Source: Ponticaulis koreensis DSM 19734 (GTDB lineage Bacteria; Pseudomonadota; Alphaproteobacteria; Caulobacterales; Hyphomonadaceae). From it: a DNA stretch of 64,000 bases. This document shows positions 47,656 to 56,561 of the stretch, one piece after another. A program made the position numbers and the translations under genes. The first letter of the stretch is position 1. Each line of letters starts with the position of its first letter. Under the pieces are notes generated by a model. It was not told the DNA's origin and searched no databases. It saw nothing but the letters and a program-made list of their open reading frames with translations. Location: assembly GCF_000420665.1 (NCBI RefSeq), contig NZ_ATVJ01000001.1, positions 2,179,588-2,243,587 on the forward strand. The letters are read 5' to 3'.

Positions 47656-48093
47656 CTATTTTGCGGCCCGCTTTGTGGACCATCCAATAAATGTCTTCAG
47701 GTTCTCGGGCAGGGCACGCATGATTTGCCGAATTGTCGGACCTTTTTGAATGCCTGAAGGCGTCCCGACAGTCACCAAAACCGCTTCAACCTTCGCGACC
47801 TCAAAGCTTGGCATCTGGTTGCCATTCGAACCCATCGGTTTTTGCGAGCGTTTATTTTTGGGCCTTTTAGGTTGCTTCGGGCCGGTGCTGGTATCCCAGT
47901 TATTCAGAATGTTGTTGGCGATTGAGTTGACCAGTTGAATCGGGAAAATCGCCAAAAACACGTAAAGCGTGAGCTGACTGTACTTATAATTGAAGTACAC
48001 GAACGCCAGGGTGAGGATCCACACAAAGTGCCAGGCTTTTGTGCTGAGAAGCCAAAGAAAGAGTTTGGTAGGTATTATCCAGAACCACCGCAT
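47656..48093 (-). CDS. Small inner-membrane protein, likely partner of the coupling protein
   Basis: A 145-residue protein with two or three transmembrane segments in its first 60 residues (FWIIPTKLFLWLLST, FVWILTLAFVYFN, LTLYVFLAIFPIQLV). A basic linker (PKQPKRPKNKRSQK) and a soluble C-terminus follow. It begins three bases after the coupling-protein stop, so they form one transcript. I do not recognise a family. Because the coupling protein lacks membrane helices, this protein is a candidate for its missing membrane anchor. Confidence 0.7.
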   Translation of the reverse strand: MRWFWIIPTKLFLWLLSTKAWHFVWILTLAFVYFNYKYSQLTLYVFLAIFPIQLVNSIANNILNNWDTSTGPKQPKRPKNKRSQKPMGSNGNQMPSFEVAKVEAVLVTVGTPSGIQKGPTIRQIMRALPENLKTFIGWSTKRAAK

Positions 48094-48096
48094 GCA

Positions 48097-49611
48097 TCAG
48101 ATCCTTTGTGGGAAACGGGTTTTGAGCCAATTCTTTTTCACGGAACGAAACATCGTGCCGGTTTGATAGAAAATGCCGTCCACCATGAAGTTGTGATGTG
48201 GCCCACCAGAGGCTAGGTCACGACCAAATGCGCCAGGCTCGATTTCATACTCAAGGGCTTCATTCATAGACTCGCTATAGCTGGAGCCAACCTGAGAGCC
48301 TCGATCCTTATTCTTCGAACGATTGCCGCGTCCCCAGAAGCTTGCGCGCTGCTCTTGTTCGTTCACCGATCGCCCTCGTGAATGGCTTTCGCTATATCCT
48401 TCGTTCTCACCGTAATTCACGCCCCGTCGAACCTGAATCGATTTTCCGATAAGATCGGCAGCCCATTCATTGGTGCTCGAACTACTGTTGGAATGGAAAA
48501 TCTTTGTTTGAAAATGGCCAAGAAGGGAGTCGCAAATTTCGCGAGCATTGGATCCACCAATTTTCTTGATATAGCCGTCAATGCCCTGAGAGAGGTACAC
48601 AGAACAGACGCTTGAAGACCGTGCCATGGATTGGAAGTCTTCATCATACTCATCGACAAAGACATGCGCTTCATCACACCACAGGAAAACAGGTCTTTCC
48701 TTACCGGTCTTCGGGCGTCGCTGCGTGGCGCGCTGCCACATATATTTGCAGATTTTTTGGATGAGGATGCCGACATCTGACCAGATTTGCGCAGGCATAT
48801 CAACAATCCAGATCGCTCCCTCATGCGTCATTTCGGGGACAACGTTTGTCGAGGTGCAGAGTAGTTCATGTTCCTGACCGGTGAACAAAAGCGCCATCTT
48901 GCTTGTAAATGATATCCGAATGTTCTCACGCGTTTTCGTATCTGCTGGCCCGAACACGCTCTCCCAATAATTCCGGATCACCCACATTGAACGACTGTCC
49001 ATTTGATGGGCCGGACTGGTTGCGAGCTTTTCTAATGTTTGCGCGCAAAATGAATGCTGCTTCCAGACGGGATCGCTATATTCCATCGCGCTACGCGGAC
49101 CCGAATTGATCATCTGCATGACCTGATCGAGGTCTATCCGCCCGTAGGCGTGAAAGAGGGGATTGAGCGTGTTTCGTAAAAGCTCGCGAATGGCGTCATC
49201 CCAAAACTGGTTCTCATTGCTTCCCATCAGTTGGCGCTTCGACATCTCGATGACCTTCAGGAGCAGTTCGACGACATTGTTTACGCCGCCTGAGCCAACC
49301 GTCATTTCGTACTCAAGAAAGTTGAACCGGGTTCCCGTGTCAGGGCGAAAGAGGACAATGGATTTTTCACGCCCGCAGGCCTTTGCGTACTTCACCCAAA
49401 GCTCTGCTTCGTCCGGCTTGGCGCACAGCACTAATCCCCCCATACCGGCTTTGAGGAAAGCGTGAGCCAGGCTTTGACCTGAGCCGCTGGTTTTACCACT
49501 GCCCGTACCGCCAAAGATAGCAGTGCCCCGATAGGCATCAGAAAGTGTCCAAATATCTTTCTTTCCCAGCCTCAGAAGAGGCGTTGTGAGTTTCGTGTGG
49601 TAGTTTCCCAT
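48097..49611 (-). CDS. Type IV coupling protein (VirD4/TraD-like ATPase) without membrane helices
   Basis: A 504-residue ATPase that would bring the relaxase-DNA complex to a secretion channel. Walker A FGGTGSGKT lies at residues 33-41 and Walker B VFLWCDEAH near 308-316. The helicase-like motif follows with the arginine and QG pattern (VYLSQGIDGYIKKIGG). Classic VirD4/TraD proteins have two transmembrane helices before Walker A; here only about 33 soluble residues precede it. The start ATG 49611 follows GGGGGAA. C-terminal RSKNKDRGSQ is a charged tail. No VirB genes are adjacent. Confidence 0.87.
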   Translation of the reverse strand: MGNYHTKLTTPLLRLGKKDIWTLSDAYRGTAIFGGTGSGKTSGSGQSLAHAFLKAGMGGLVLCAKPDEAELWVKYAKACGREKSIVLFRPDTGTRFNFLEYEMTVGSGGVNNVVELLLKVIEMSKRQLMGSNENQFWDDAIRELLRNTLNPLFHAYGRIDLDQVMQMINSGPRSAMEYSDPVWKQHSFCAQTLEKLATSPAHQMDSRSMWVIRNYWESVFGPADTKTRENIRISFTSKMALLFTGQEHELLCTSTNVVPEMTHEGAIWIVDMPAQIWSDVGILIQKICKYMWQRATQRRPKTGKERPVFLWCDEAHVFVDEYDEDFQSMARSSSVCSVYLSQGIDGYIKKIGGSNAREICDSLLGHFQTKIFHSNSSSSTNEWAADLIGKSIQVRRGVNYGENEGYSESHSRGRSVNEQEQRASFWGRGNRSKNKDRGSQVGSSYSESMNEALEYEIEPGAFGRDLASGGPHHNFMVDGIFYQTGTMFRSVKKNWLKTRFPQRI

Positions 49612-49694
49612 AAAAATTCCCCCGTAAGGTTGCTGTAACGCAAAACCTGAGAGAAAATAAAGACGGCACATCAACTAGATGTAGGAGAATTGTT

Positions 49695-50156
49695 ATGCCT
49701 AGACCGATGTATGGGCAGCAAAGTCAGGAAATGACACAGGCCGCATCAAATACTCAAAAGGAACTTGCAGCCGCGACCAAAGAGTTTTCCAGGGCCATCA
49801 ACGATATCCGGCAAACCGTGGTTGAAGAAGGATGGTTTGGCAAATCCCAAACCGGAAACTACGGCCACGGCCTCTATGAATCGAAAGGCTTTGGAAATGT
49901 CGGCCCGAGTGTCTCACCAGAAAACCAGCCTTCGATAGAAGCCCAGACTGTTGAGACTTTCGCTCAGCCCGGTTCGATCCATGACACGCATGATATCAAT
50001 AATGGATTGGGGCCAACGCAGTCTCTTCATGTTTCTGCTCCGGCTCAACCGAGTGCCTTTGACCAGGCGACGGGAGGTGCGAGTTACCATCAAACGTCTC
50101 ATGGCCAAGATCATCAGCATGGGATTGATCAATCTCACGGAGACATCAACCGGTGA
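49695..50156 (+). CDS. Unknown hydrophilic protein, divergent from the coupling protein
   Basis: A 153-residue protein of unknown function. The first 60 residues form a helical region (QAASNTQKELAAATKEFSRA ... VVEEGWFGKSQTGNYGHGLYE). The rest is low-complexity and rich in His, Gln, Ser and Asp (HDTHDINN, HGQDHQHGIDQSHGD). It has no membrane segment. It starts 83 bases from the coupling-protein start on the opposite strand and overlaps the next gene by four bases (GTGA). The His-rich tail could bind metal, which is only a guess. Confidence 0.55.
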   Translation: MPRPMYGQQSQEMTQAASNTQKELAAATKEFSRAINDIRQTVVEEGWFGKSQTGNYGHGLYESKGFGNVGPSVSPENQPSIEAQTVETFAQPGSIHDTHDINNGLGPTQSLHVSAPAQPSAFDQATGGASYHQTSHGQDHQHGIDQSHGDINR

Positions 50157-51352
50157 TCAAAGAGCTTCTCAAGTGGGTGGGACTTGGCTTTTTTGTGATC
50201 GCCTGTGTTTATGCGGTCCCCATTGTTTTTGCGCGAATAAACGAGGCGCGTGAAGACGCCTATCACCGCCAGCCCGTACATCCGGGCGATTCAACAATCA
50301 CCGTTGATGCGGAGCGTCAGTCAAATCGCAATGTCCCAATGCGCCTCACCAACGTAAACGGGCAGACCTTCTATGTATTGGCCAACGAAGGTGAGACAGA
50401 ATCCTTTATCAACGAGCTTATTGAGCGACTAGAAAGCGAACGGCGCGTGCAGCTAGAGCGCCTTTGTGAAGACATTCGGGATGATTTTGAGGTTGCCTTT
50501 CAGTCTCGCGACAATGACGTCGATGACTTCGCGGATTGGCATTTTTCGTGGAACAGAAAATACGATTATCTCGCAACCGCCACGGGGCAGATGATTGGCT
50601 CTGTTCTGTCTTTGGATATCGCAGATGTGTCTGAGGAAGGAAAGCAGGCTGTCAGAAAGAAGTTCATGCTTCGATATGAGCGAACGGTGTTGCGCCCAGA
50701 AATACGAGACCCGATTATTCAGGAGCGGCTTCGCCGTTCCATCTTGAGGGCGCATGAACGTTATGTTCGGGAGATGAGTTATCTCGATCGACAATTCCAA
50801 GCCTATATAGCAGAAAACACGACCTTGCTGGATGAGCCGGATGTCGAAGAGATTCTCCAAGTCGATCTGGACTGGGATCCAGAGCACTGGAAGTCACCCT
50901 TTTATTCCGCAGAAGGTGCGCCAACCGAGGCCGTCTTTACTGCCGTCGCCGATGTCGCAGGGGGTGCGCTCAGTTATTACGTGCTCGCACCAGCGATTGA
51001 AGCTGTGTTCCTCGAAACATTTTTGCCGCTCGTAGCTAACGTCATCACCGGAATAGGAACAGAGTTGGCCGCAGCAGAAGGCGGAGGTGCGATTGGTACA
51101 TTCGTTGAACCTGGGGGTGGAACCGCGATTGGCGCAATCGTGGGGATTGCGGGAGCGGTGCTTACAGAAACTCTGATTTCTGAGAATTCCGAAAACCTTC
51201 AGCGTCCCGACTTTGTCGAAGCCGTCAATGAGGGATTGGATGTGACGATAGATGGTTGGTCGGGGCTAGCGTGTGGACGCTCAGAAGAACTCGTGAATGT
51301 GTGGTTCGATGACACGATCAACGTTCTGGCCTATGAGATTCTGAGAGATTGA
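50153..51352 (+). CDS. Unknown membrane protein with a glycine-rich hydrophobic region
   Basis: A 399-residue protein starting at GTG 50153 within the previous stop. It has an N-terminal membrane helix (VGLGFFVIACVYAVPIVFA) and a long charged helical middle part (residues 80-260). A hydrophobic Gly/Ala-rich stretch of about 80 residues follows, including YYVLAPAIEAVFLETFLPLV and AIGAIVGIAGAVLTETL. Gly-rich hydrophobic hairpins of this kind occur in pore-forming or membrane-inserting proteins. I do not recognise a family. Coupled to the upstream gene; the next gene follows after 58 bases. Confidence 0.6.
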   Translation: MIKELLKWVGLGFFVIACVYAVPIVFARINEAREDAYHRQPVHPGDSTITVDAERQSNRNVPMRLTNVNGQTFYVLANEGETESFINELIERLESERRVQLERLCEDIRDDFEVAFQSRDNDVDDFADWHFSWNRKYDYLATATGQMIGSVLSLDIADVSEEGKQAVRKKFMLRYERTVLRPEIRDPIIQERLRRSILRAHERYVREMSYLDRQFQAYIAENTTLLDEPDVEEILQVDLDWDPEHWKSPFYSAEGAPTEAVFTAVADVAGGALSYYVLAPAIEAVFLETFLPLVANVITGIGTELAAAEGGGAIGTFVEPGGGTAIGAIVGIAGAVLTETLISENSENLQRPDFVEAVNEGLDVTIDGWSGLACGRSEELVNVWFDDTINVLAYEILRD

Positions 51353-51410
51353 TTGATAAACAATAAAAAATCTGTATGATATCAATGGTGTAAACAATAC
51401 TATTGATGAG

Positions 51411-51782
51411 ATGAGTAACGATCAGAACCCAGACGAACGCCCCGAAATGACCGAGGAAGCCATTCGGGAGCTCGCAGAAGAATTTCGTGTAGAGGGTGAA
51501 CTTGGCAAGATTGGCCACGTATCAACACAGCTGCTCAATCTCGGATTTCCTGAGAAATTTGCCGATTTTCTCGTTCAGCGCGGTTTCAGCGAAGATATCG
51601 TCCAGCAACTCATGCAGGCCATGAGTGAGTTCTTCTCGACCTTCTCGATCAATTTCGGTCAACCCTCTGAGACGGACCTTCGGAAGCAAATCGAGTTGGA
51701 GGAGGCGCGGAACGTTGATGCGCCCATCGGTCCAAGGATTAACATTGGCGACCCCAATAGCCCGCCAAACCTGCCTCAATAG
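51411..51782 (+). CDS. Unknown small acidic protein
   Basis: A 123-residue acidic protein with helices (TEEAIRELAEEFRVEGELGK, FADFLVQRGFSEDIVQQLMQ) and a Pro-rich end (GDPNSPPNLPQ). No family recognised. It lies downstream of the glycine-rich membrane protein and its stop overlaps by seven bases the end of the convergent exported gene. It could be an immunity or regulatory partner of the membrane protein, which is speculative. Confidence 0.5.
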   Translation: MSNDQNPDERPEMTEEAIRELAEEFRVEGELGKIGHVSTQLLNLGFPEKFADFLVQRGFSEDIVQQLMQAMSEFFSTFSINFGQPSETDLRKQIELEEARNVDAPIGPRINIGDPNSPPNLPQ

Positions 51783-52504
51783 TATCGATAGACATCGTCC
51801 ACGAAACCAGAAATGAAGGACGAAAAGAACGACCTCAATTCTCGAGGTAAACCGGCACCCTCAACGGTCCTGAGAAGCTCGTCAATGAGTGCAGCCCGGC
51901 CAATCTCGGTGAGGTCTCGTCCCTGAACGGTGCTGGCAATGATACCGACTCCGCGCCCTATGTTGTCGCGGTCGCTGTCAGACAAGTTTGAGCAGGATTG
52001 GCCAGTGAAAAGCTGGCAAACAAATTCTTCTGCTGCCAGGCTAAATAGCGTTTGAAGTAACGCTTCTCCGGCAAGTTCTGTCAAATCGATACGGTGTACT
52101 GCGTAATTTATGGAGCCGCCGCTTCCCGAATAGTCTCCTATGACAACGTTATACCAACCAGATCGTCCGACATCCCCGAACAAGACCAATTCATTTCCGG
52201 TAGTTTCACCTTTGGTAACCGGTGAATCAAATAAAGGAGTGATGAGCACGTCGGGGTCGATCGAACCGGAAGTGCGCTTGATAGTGACGACGCCAACCTG
52301 ACCTGCACCGACGTAAAAGTCGGCACAGACATATCGATTGTATCGAGTGTCGCTGGGAAAGTTCACGGATCTGTTGATGTAATATCCGGAGCCGGTATTA
52401 CCGCACGAATCGTCTGCCTGACGTACTAAGCTCTGGGCGCTAGCGCTTCCCCACATCGAAATCGCCGCAAGCATTCCGCCAATCGAAATTGCCCATTTCC
52501 GCAT
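51776..52504 (-). CDS. Exported protein of unknown function
   Basis: A 242-residue exported protein starting at ATG 52504 after GGGGGAG. It has a signal peptide (RKWAISIGGMLAAISMW, cleavage after ASA) and a beta-rich domain with one conserved-looking Cys pair (CGNTG, VCADFYVG). The C-terminal half is helical, with FVCQLFTGQSCSN. The first half recalls pre-peptidase C-terminal-like folds, but this is weak. It probably acts in the periplasm or outside. Transcription starts from the AT-rich stretch 52511-52647. Confidence 0.55.
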   Translation of the reverse strand: MRKWAISIGGMLAAISMWGSASAQSLVRQADDSCGNTGSGYYINRSVNFPSDTRYNRYVCADFYVGAGQVGVVTIKRTSGSIDPDVLITPLFDSPVTKGETTGNELVLFGDVGRSGWYNVVIGDYSGSGGSINYAVHRIDLTELAGEALLQTLFSLAAEEFVCQLFTGQSCSNLSDSDRDNIGRGVGIIASTVQGRDLTEIGRAALIDELLRTVEGAGLPRELRSFFSSFISGFVDDVYRYY

Positions 52505-52647
52505 TGTCACTCTCCCCCCAACGACTTTGGCTTGTAGAAAAAGCCAAAAAATCTCCCGAGAGTAGTAATAAGGCGCATATTCAGATTGTTATCAATATAT
52601 ACGCTATCATAAATAGATTATTTGCGCGTGTTGCCTCGATTTTGGCG

Positions 52648-53043
52648 TTAAATGACCTCCCAGCCAATTTGCTCGATATAGGTCGCCTTTTCCCAGGCGT
52701 TGCGTTCTTCAAAATCAGTCGGCTGGAAATCGTAAGGCTGGTGGCGTTCGATAATTTCGCAGATCAGCTCTTCTTCGATCCGCAGATACAGCGTGGCAAG
52801 ATTTCTTCCGCTGAGCGTGACCCTGTGACCTATGAAGCTCATGATAATTCCGACATCGGTATTATACTCGGTCTCGATCAGCTGCATGTAGGGTAGTGAG
52901 CGCATCGCCCCATTGCTGAAGCGAAAGCCAATGCGATTGCCGAGCCGTGGATCGGTAAGCGTTGTAAAGGCGAGGTCTCTCTCCACTCTCCGTGCATCAC
53001 GCCGTCTGTCGGCCATATGGTCTCGCGCAGTCTCATAAGTCAT
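52648..53043 (-). CDS. Unknown protein coupled to the relaxase gene
   Basis: A 131-residue soluble protein. Arg/Asp-rich N-terminus (ARDHMADRRRDARRVERDLA), then beta strands (RIGFRFSNGAMRSLPY, VGIIMSFIGHRVTLSGRN) and an acidic helix (LRIEEELICEIIERHQ). No family recognised. Its ATG lies inside the last codons of the relaxase (11-base overlap), so it is made with it and may be an accessory of DNA processing or of regulation. Confidence 0.6.
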   Translation of the reverse strand: MTYETARDHMADRRRDARRVERDLAFTTLTDPRLGNRIGFRFSNGAMRSLPYMQLIETEYNTDVGIIMSFIGHRVTLSGRNLATLYLRIEEELICEIIERHQPYDFQPTDFEERNAWEKATYIEQIGWEVI

Positions 53044-55825
53044 TCTCTATCCCCTGGCTTGGATAAGACGTTTGGTGGCGCGCTGAGATGGCTGGATCAC
53101 CAGCTCGACCGATTCCTTGGTTTTGCTCAGCGCGAGCCTCGTGGAAGGCCCGATAGCGAAGTCCAAACTCTGTTTGTTCCTGGACGCGGCCGTTTCGGCC
53201 AGTTGGAACAAGATCGGAGGAGAGCGATCCATCTTGAAGTTCGATTGCAGATCCCCGTGCGCCGCTTTTGCTGATTGCTTCCAAAGTGGCGTCTTTGTCA
53301 TCAGTATAGATGCGAACATTGCTCTTACCTCTGCTTACAGTCACGTAGAACTGTTCGGATGACATTGCGGGACTGCTCTGCTCTGACATGGAGGCAATGA
53401 CCGTATCGACGGTACGTCCCTGCGAGGAATATGAGGTAGAGCAATAGCCGTAGTCGAGATGACCAAAACTCGGGCCAAGCTCGATGCCGTTTTCAAACGA
53501 CATATGTCCATTTTTGTTGATCGACTTCACGCTCAGCAATTGCCCCGTCACGAGCTTTTTGCCGTTGAGGTCCTTGGCTTGCTCCGTGACACGTACCAAA
53601 TCGCCCGAGCTTAGAGGTAATGCTTCTGTCTCATAGACTTTGAAGTCAGGTGCTTTGTCGAGCGGCAGGACAAAAATGTTGCTCGCATCTGTTCTTGCGA
53701 GCGGCTGACCTGAAGTATCACGTCCCATGATGGTCATTCGGTCACCACGGGTGACGCCATGGGGCATGTTCTGGAAGGCCTTCACTACCATGCCGGTTTC
53801 GTAGTTCGAGGCATCTCGCCGTTGCGCTTCAGTCCAGCGGGTGTCCTTCAGGCGCAGCACGGCGGTTTCGTCTTCGCTGAGCGCCTTCTTTGCGCGCAGT
53901 CCACTGCGAATGCCGCCGGTGATTTTGTCTTTCTCCCAATGGGTCGGCGCAACGACGAGCGCGGACTGACCTCTCGCGACCGCCTCAACATAGTCATTCG
54001 CCGCTTGGGTAAACCGGTCCTCGCTCGCGATTTCCTTAATCGCTCCGAGCGCATCAAGCTGTTTCCAACCGCCTTTCAGGTCGCCCTTGGCGATTGTATC
54101 AACAGCTTGCTTGTAAGCGCCTTTCTGTCTGACGATTTCCTGAACTTGCGCCGTGTTGAGGTTCGCCCGTTCCTGAAGGAGACGGAGGGCGTCACCCGCT
54201 GCGACAGCGCCATGCTGCTTGGTATCTCCTGTGAGGAGAAGCCGACAGGCATTGTCCTCAGCAATGTGAAGAAGCGTGCACATGTCCCGCACCCCAATCT
54301 GCCCCGCTTCATCGACGACCAGGACCGCGCCTCTTAGCTCCCGTTGCAGGCTCTCATCCACCAGCAAACGGGCAAGTGTGAAGGCGGGCGCATTCACTTC
54401 GCGTTTGAGTTCGCTGACAGCTCCAGACGCCGGAGCAAAGCTTGCCGTCTTGATACCTTGAGCATGAAGGCCATTAACGGCCTCAGCTAAAACCCCAGCG
54501 GTTTTGCCGACGCCGGCATCCCCTTGAACCACCATCACCCGATCGCGGCTGTTCCAGATGTGCTGTATGGCGGTGCGCTGCTTATCGTTCAGATAGTCCT
54601 TGGAGATTTTGTAGTTTCCATGCCCCAGTGCCCGACAGGCCATTTTTCCGCGTCGAGCGAGCGCAATCATTTCCTGCTCTTTGGCTAGCATGTCTTTCGT
54701 CGTGACGACATCGCGACCGTTGACTTGCCCTCGAACAATCCCTGACAGGCTTGCAACGGCCTTGAGGTCTCCGACTCTCACATCGCCCGCGCCAAAACGA
54801 AGCGCATCAGACATGACCTTCTTTTCGTGGGCGACCGACTGACGTTCAAGGGCGTGTGACAGTCCATGCTCCCACGCGGAGGTGACGGTCTGCGTTGGGC
54901 CGATTTTACCCTGCCGCTCTGCTTTGCGAACGAGGCCATTTATGCGCTCACTCTCGCCAAAGCGGAGTTTGGATTTCCAGACAGCATGTAGATCGCTGCT
55001 GAACAGGGCTTCGTCCTTTGCATCGCGTGTCATGACACCTAAAGCGCTTTTCTGGGCGGCAGACAGGTCACCAAACTCAGCGGCCTTGTCATCAATTTCT
55101 TTGGTGCGTCTTGAATACCGATCCAACATCGCCTTTGGGATGTCGGCCAGGTCCCACCATTTGCCCTTTCGCTCGACAGCAAAGCCAAGCCGTTTCATCT
55201 GGTGTGCAAGCGAAGCCAGATAGACCGCTTCGTAATATTCTCGCTCTGCTGCGATATTGCCAATCTGGACGGCTTTCCACTGGCGTTCCTCATCATCCCA
55301 TGTCGCATTAATGACGGCAGCGTGGGTGTGCAGGTGAGGGTCGGGATAACCATCAATGGGACGCGCCGTATCATGATGAAATCCAGCCCAGATGATATTG
55401 CCTGTCTTACGCACATTGTCGGTGTTGAAGTGTCGCCCTTTGCGCACACGCGTTTCCATATTGGCTTCGACTTCTGCCATGGCCTCCGAGACTGCGAGCT
55501 TGTGAGCGGTCGCCAGACGCTCATCTTCTGTAAGCGCCCAGAGCAGGGAGACAGACTTGGGTGCATTGAACGTAAAGTCGATCATCGGCACGCGGTTCGC
55601 GCGGTCCCTTGCGGTGAGTTTTGCGCCCTGTGGGGTGCGGTTCTCGAGTAGGGCGATGAAGTCTTTATCGCGAACCTTACCGGCAAGCCCGAGCCGTGCG
55701 GCCCCCACGCCGTGCCACTCTCCACCGACGTCTTTGCCCTCGAGATAATAGTCCGCCGATCGCAGAGAATTGCGAAAATAGTTTGCCGCTCCAGACGACG
55801 AACGAGATTTAGTTAAGCGTAACAC
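53033..55825 (-). CDS. MobF-family relaxase-helicase (TraI/TrwC-like)
   Basis: A 930-residue protein combining a TrwC relaxase domain and a RecD2-like helicase. The N-terminus has catalytic Tyr candidates Y16 and the pair Y26-Y27 in SADYYLEG. The metal-binding three-His motif is PHLHTHA (H164, H166, H168). The helicase half has GDAGVGKT (435-442) and VVDEAGQIG near 505. It would nick oriT, stay covalently bound to the strand and unwind DNA during transfer. It is shorter than F TraI (about 1750) and about the size of R388 TrwC (966). An AT-rich likely oriT region lies just upstream. Confidence 0.93.
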   Translation of the reverse strand: MLRLTKSRSSSGAANYFRNSLRSADYYLEGKDVGGEWHGVGAARLGLAGKVRDKDFIALLENRTPQGAKLTARDRANRVPMIDFTFNAPKSVSLLWALTEDERLATAHKLAVSEAMAEVEANMETRVRKGRHFNTDNVRKTGNIIWAGFHHDTARPIDGYPDPHLHTHAAVINATWDDEERQWKAVQIGNIAAEREYYEAVYLASLAHQMKRLGFAVERKGKWWDLADIPKAMLDRYSRRTKEIDDKAAEFGDLSAAQKSALGVMTRDAKDEALFSSDLHAVWKSKLRFGESERINGLVRKAERQGKIGPTQTVTSAWEHGLSHALERQSVAHEKKVMSDALRFGAGDVRVGDLKAVASLSGIVRGQVNGRDVVTTKDMLAKEQEMIALARRGKMACRALGHGNYKISKDYLNDKQRTAIQHIWNSRDRVMVVQGDAGVGKTAGVLAEAVNGLHAQGIKTASFAPASGAVSELKREVNAPAFTLARLLVDESLQRELRGAVLVVDEAGQIGVRDMCTLLHIAEDNACRLLLTGDTKQHGAVAAGDALRLLQERANLNTAQVQEIVRQKGAYKQAVDTIAKGDLKGGWKQLDALGAIKEIASEDRFTQAANDYVEAVARGQSALVVAPTHWEKDKITGGIRSGLRAKKALSEDETAVLRLKDTRWTEAQRRDASNYETGMVVKAFQNMPHGVTRGDRMTIMGRDTSGQPLARTDASNIFVLPLDKAPDFKVYETEALPLSSGDLVRVTEQAKDLNGKKLVTGQLLSVKSINKNGHMSFENGIELGPSFGHLDYGYCSTSYSSQGRTVDTVIASMSEQSSPAMSSEQFYVTVSRGKSNVRIYTDDKDATLEAISKSGARGSAIELQDGSLSSDLVPTGRNGRVQEQTEFGLRYRAFHEARAEQNQGIGRAGDPAISARHQTSYPSQGIENDL

Positions 55826-55982
55826 GCAACCTATAGTAGTTAAAAAGTATTAATAAGTTCTTAAAAATTGTATAGCAGACATGTCCCCTAAGGCTAGCTT
55901 AGGATTGAAAACTGTTTGAAAATCACTTGATTCGTCGTCGAAAACAACGACAAGGTCAATTTTTGAACTTTGAAAACGTCCT
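55826..55982. other. Putative origin of transfer and divergent promoter region
   Basis: This AT-rich stretch separates the relaxase gene from a divergent accessory gene, where MobF oriT sites usually lie. CCTAAG-GCTAG-CTTAGG at 55887-55903 is a perfect inverted repeat, and TTGTATAGC at 55867-55875 recalls the TATAGC at the R388 nick site as I remember it. A second dyad, GTCGT/ACGAC, lies around 55933-55950. The oriT call rests on position and these signs only. Confidence 0.4.
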
Positions 55983-56444
55983 ATGGCTTATGAAAACTTA
56001 CAACCGCACAGCGCAGCTGTTATCGCCTGGCGCAGGGATGGTTTGTCGCTGAAAGAATGTGTCGATCGCCTTCGCTCAGAAAAAGGCGTCGAGACCTCGA
56101 TTGGCACGCTGAGCCGGTTTCTGAAGGAAACCGCTCCGGCGCATGGCTTACGCTCTGCAACGCCGCAAGAAGGTCTCAGCATCGATGTGGCAAGTATCGT
56201 CGCAGAACTGTTTGCCGAGGTGCGAACGCTTAAGGAAGAGAACCGTAAAGCGCTTGAGCATCTATCAGGCCAAATTCGCGTTGCGACCGAAACCGCCAAG
56301 GGCAAAACGGCGACAACAAGCTATGACAAGAAGAAGCAACGCCAGACGTTTTTCACTGGCTTATCTGTCGGTGTGTTCCTGTCCCTTCTACTGGTCGGTG
56401 CGGGTGTCGGGTTGATGATCTATTTCAGATATCAATCCCAGTGA
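55983..56444 (+). CDS. HTH, coiled-coil and C-terminal membrane helix protein
   Basis: A 153-residue protein. Residues 10-50 form a helix-turn-helix-like unit (HSAAVIAWRRDGLSLKECVD, then TSIGTLSRFLKET). A coiled coil follows (AELFAEVRTLKEENRKALEHLSG) and a C-terminal transmembrane helix (FFTGLSVGVFLSLLLVGAGV) ending in GLMIYFRYQSQ. It starts next to the presumed oriT, divergent from the relaxase. It is a reasonable candidate for an oriT-binding accessory that holds the relaxosome at the membrane. The last 28 bases recur as a remnant 4.4 kb downstream. Confidence 0.6.
   Translation: MAYENLQPHSAAVIAWRRDGLSLKECVDRLRSEKGVETSIGTLSRFLKETAPAHGLRSATPQEGLSIDVASIVAELFAEVRTLKEENRKALEHLSGQIRVATETAKGKTATTSYDKKKQRQTFFTGLSVGVFLSLLLVGAGVGLMIYFRYQSQ
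56413..56440 (+). repeat. Direct repeat copy 1 (3' end of the accessory gene)
   Basis: These 28 bases, coding for the last residues of the upstream protein, are repeated at 60819-60846 in the same orientation with 27 of 28 identical (T versus C in one Phe/Leu codon). The pair flanks the GTPase cargo. Confidence 0.85.
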
Positions 56445-56561
56445 TGGATGGGTAGGCTCATTCGGTGAAATTTCTACTTTCACATTAACTTAGCTTGTGC
56501 CGATTTCTTTTTTCAGAGAAGCTTCTCTCGAGCCATGTTGCGCTAGTGAATGGGAGACGTC

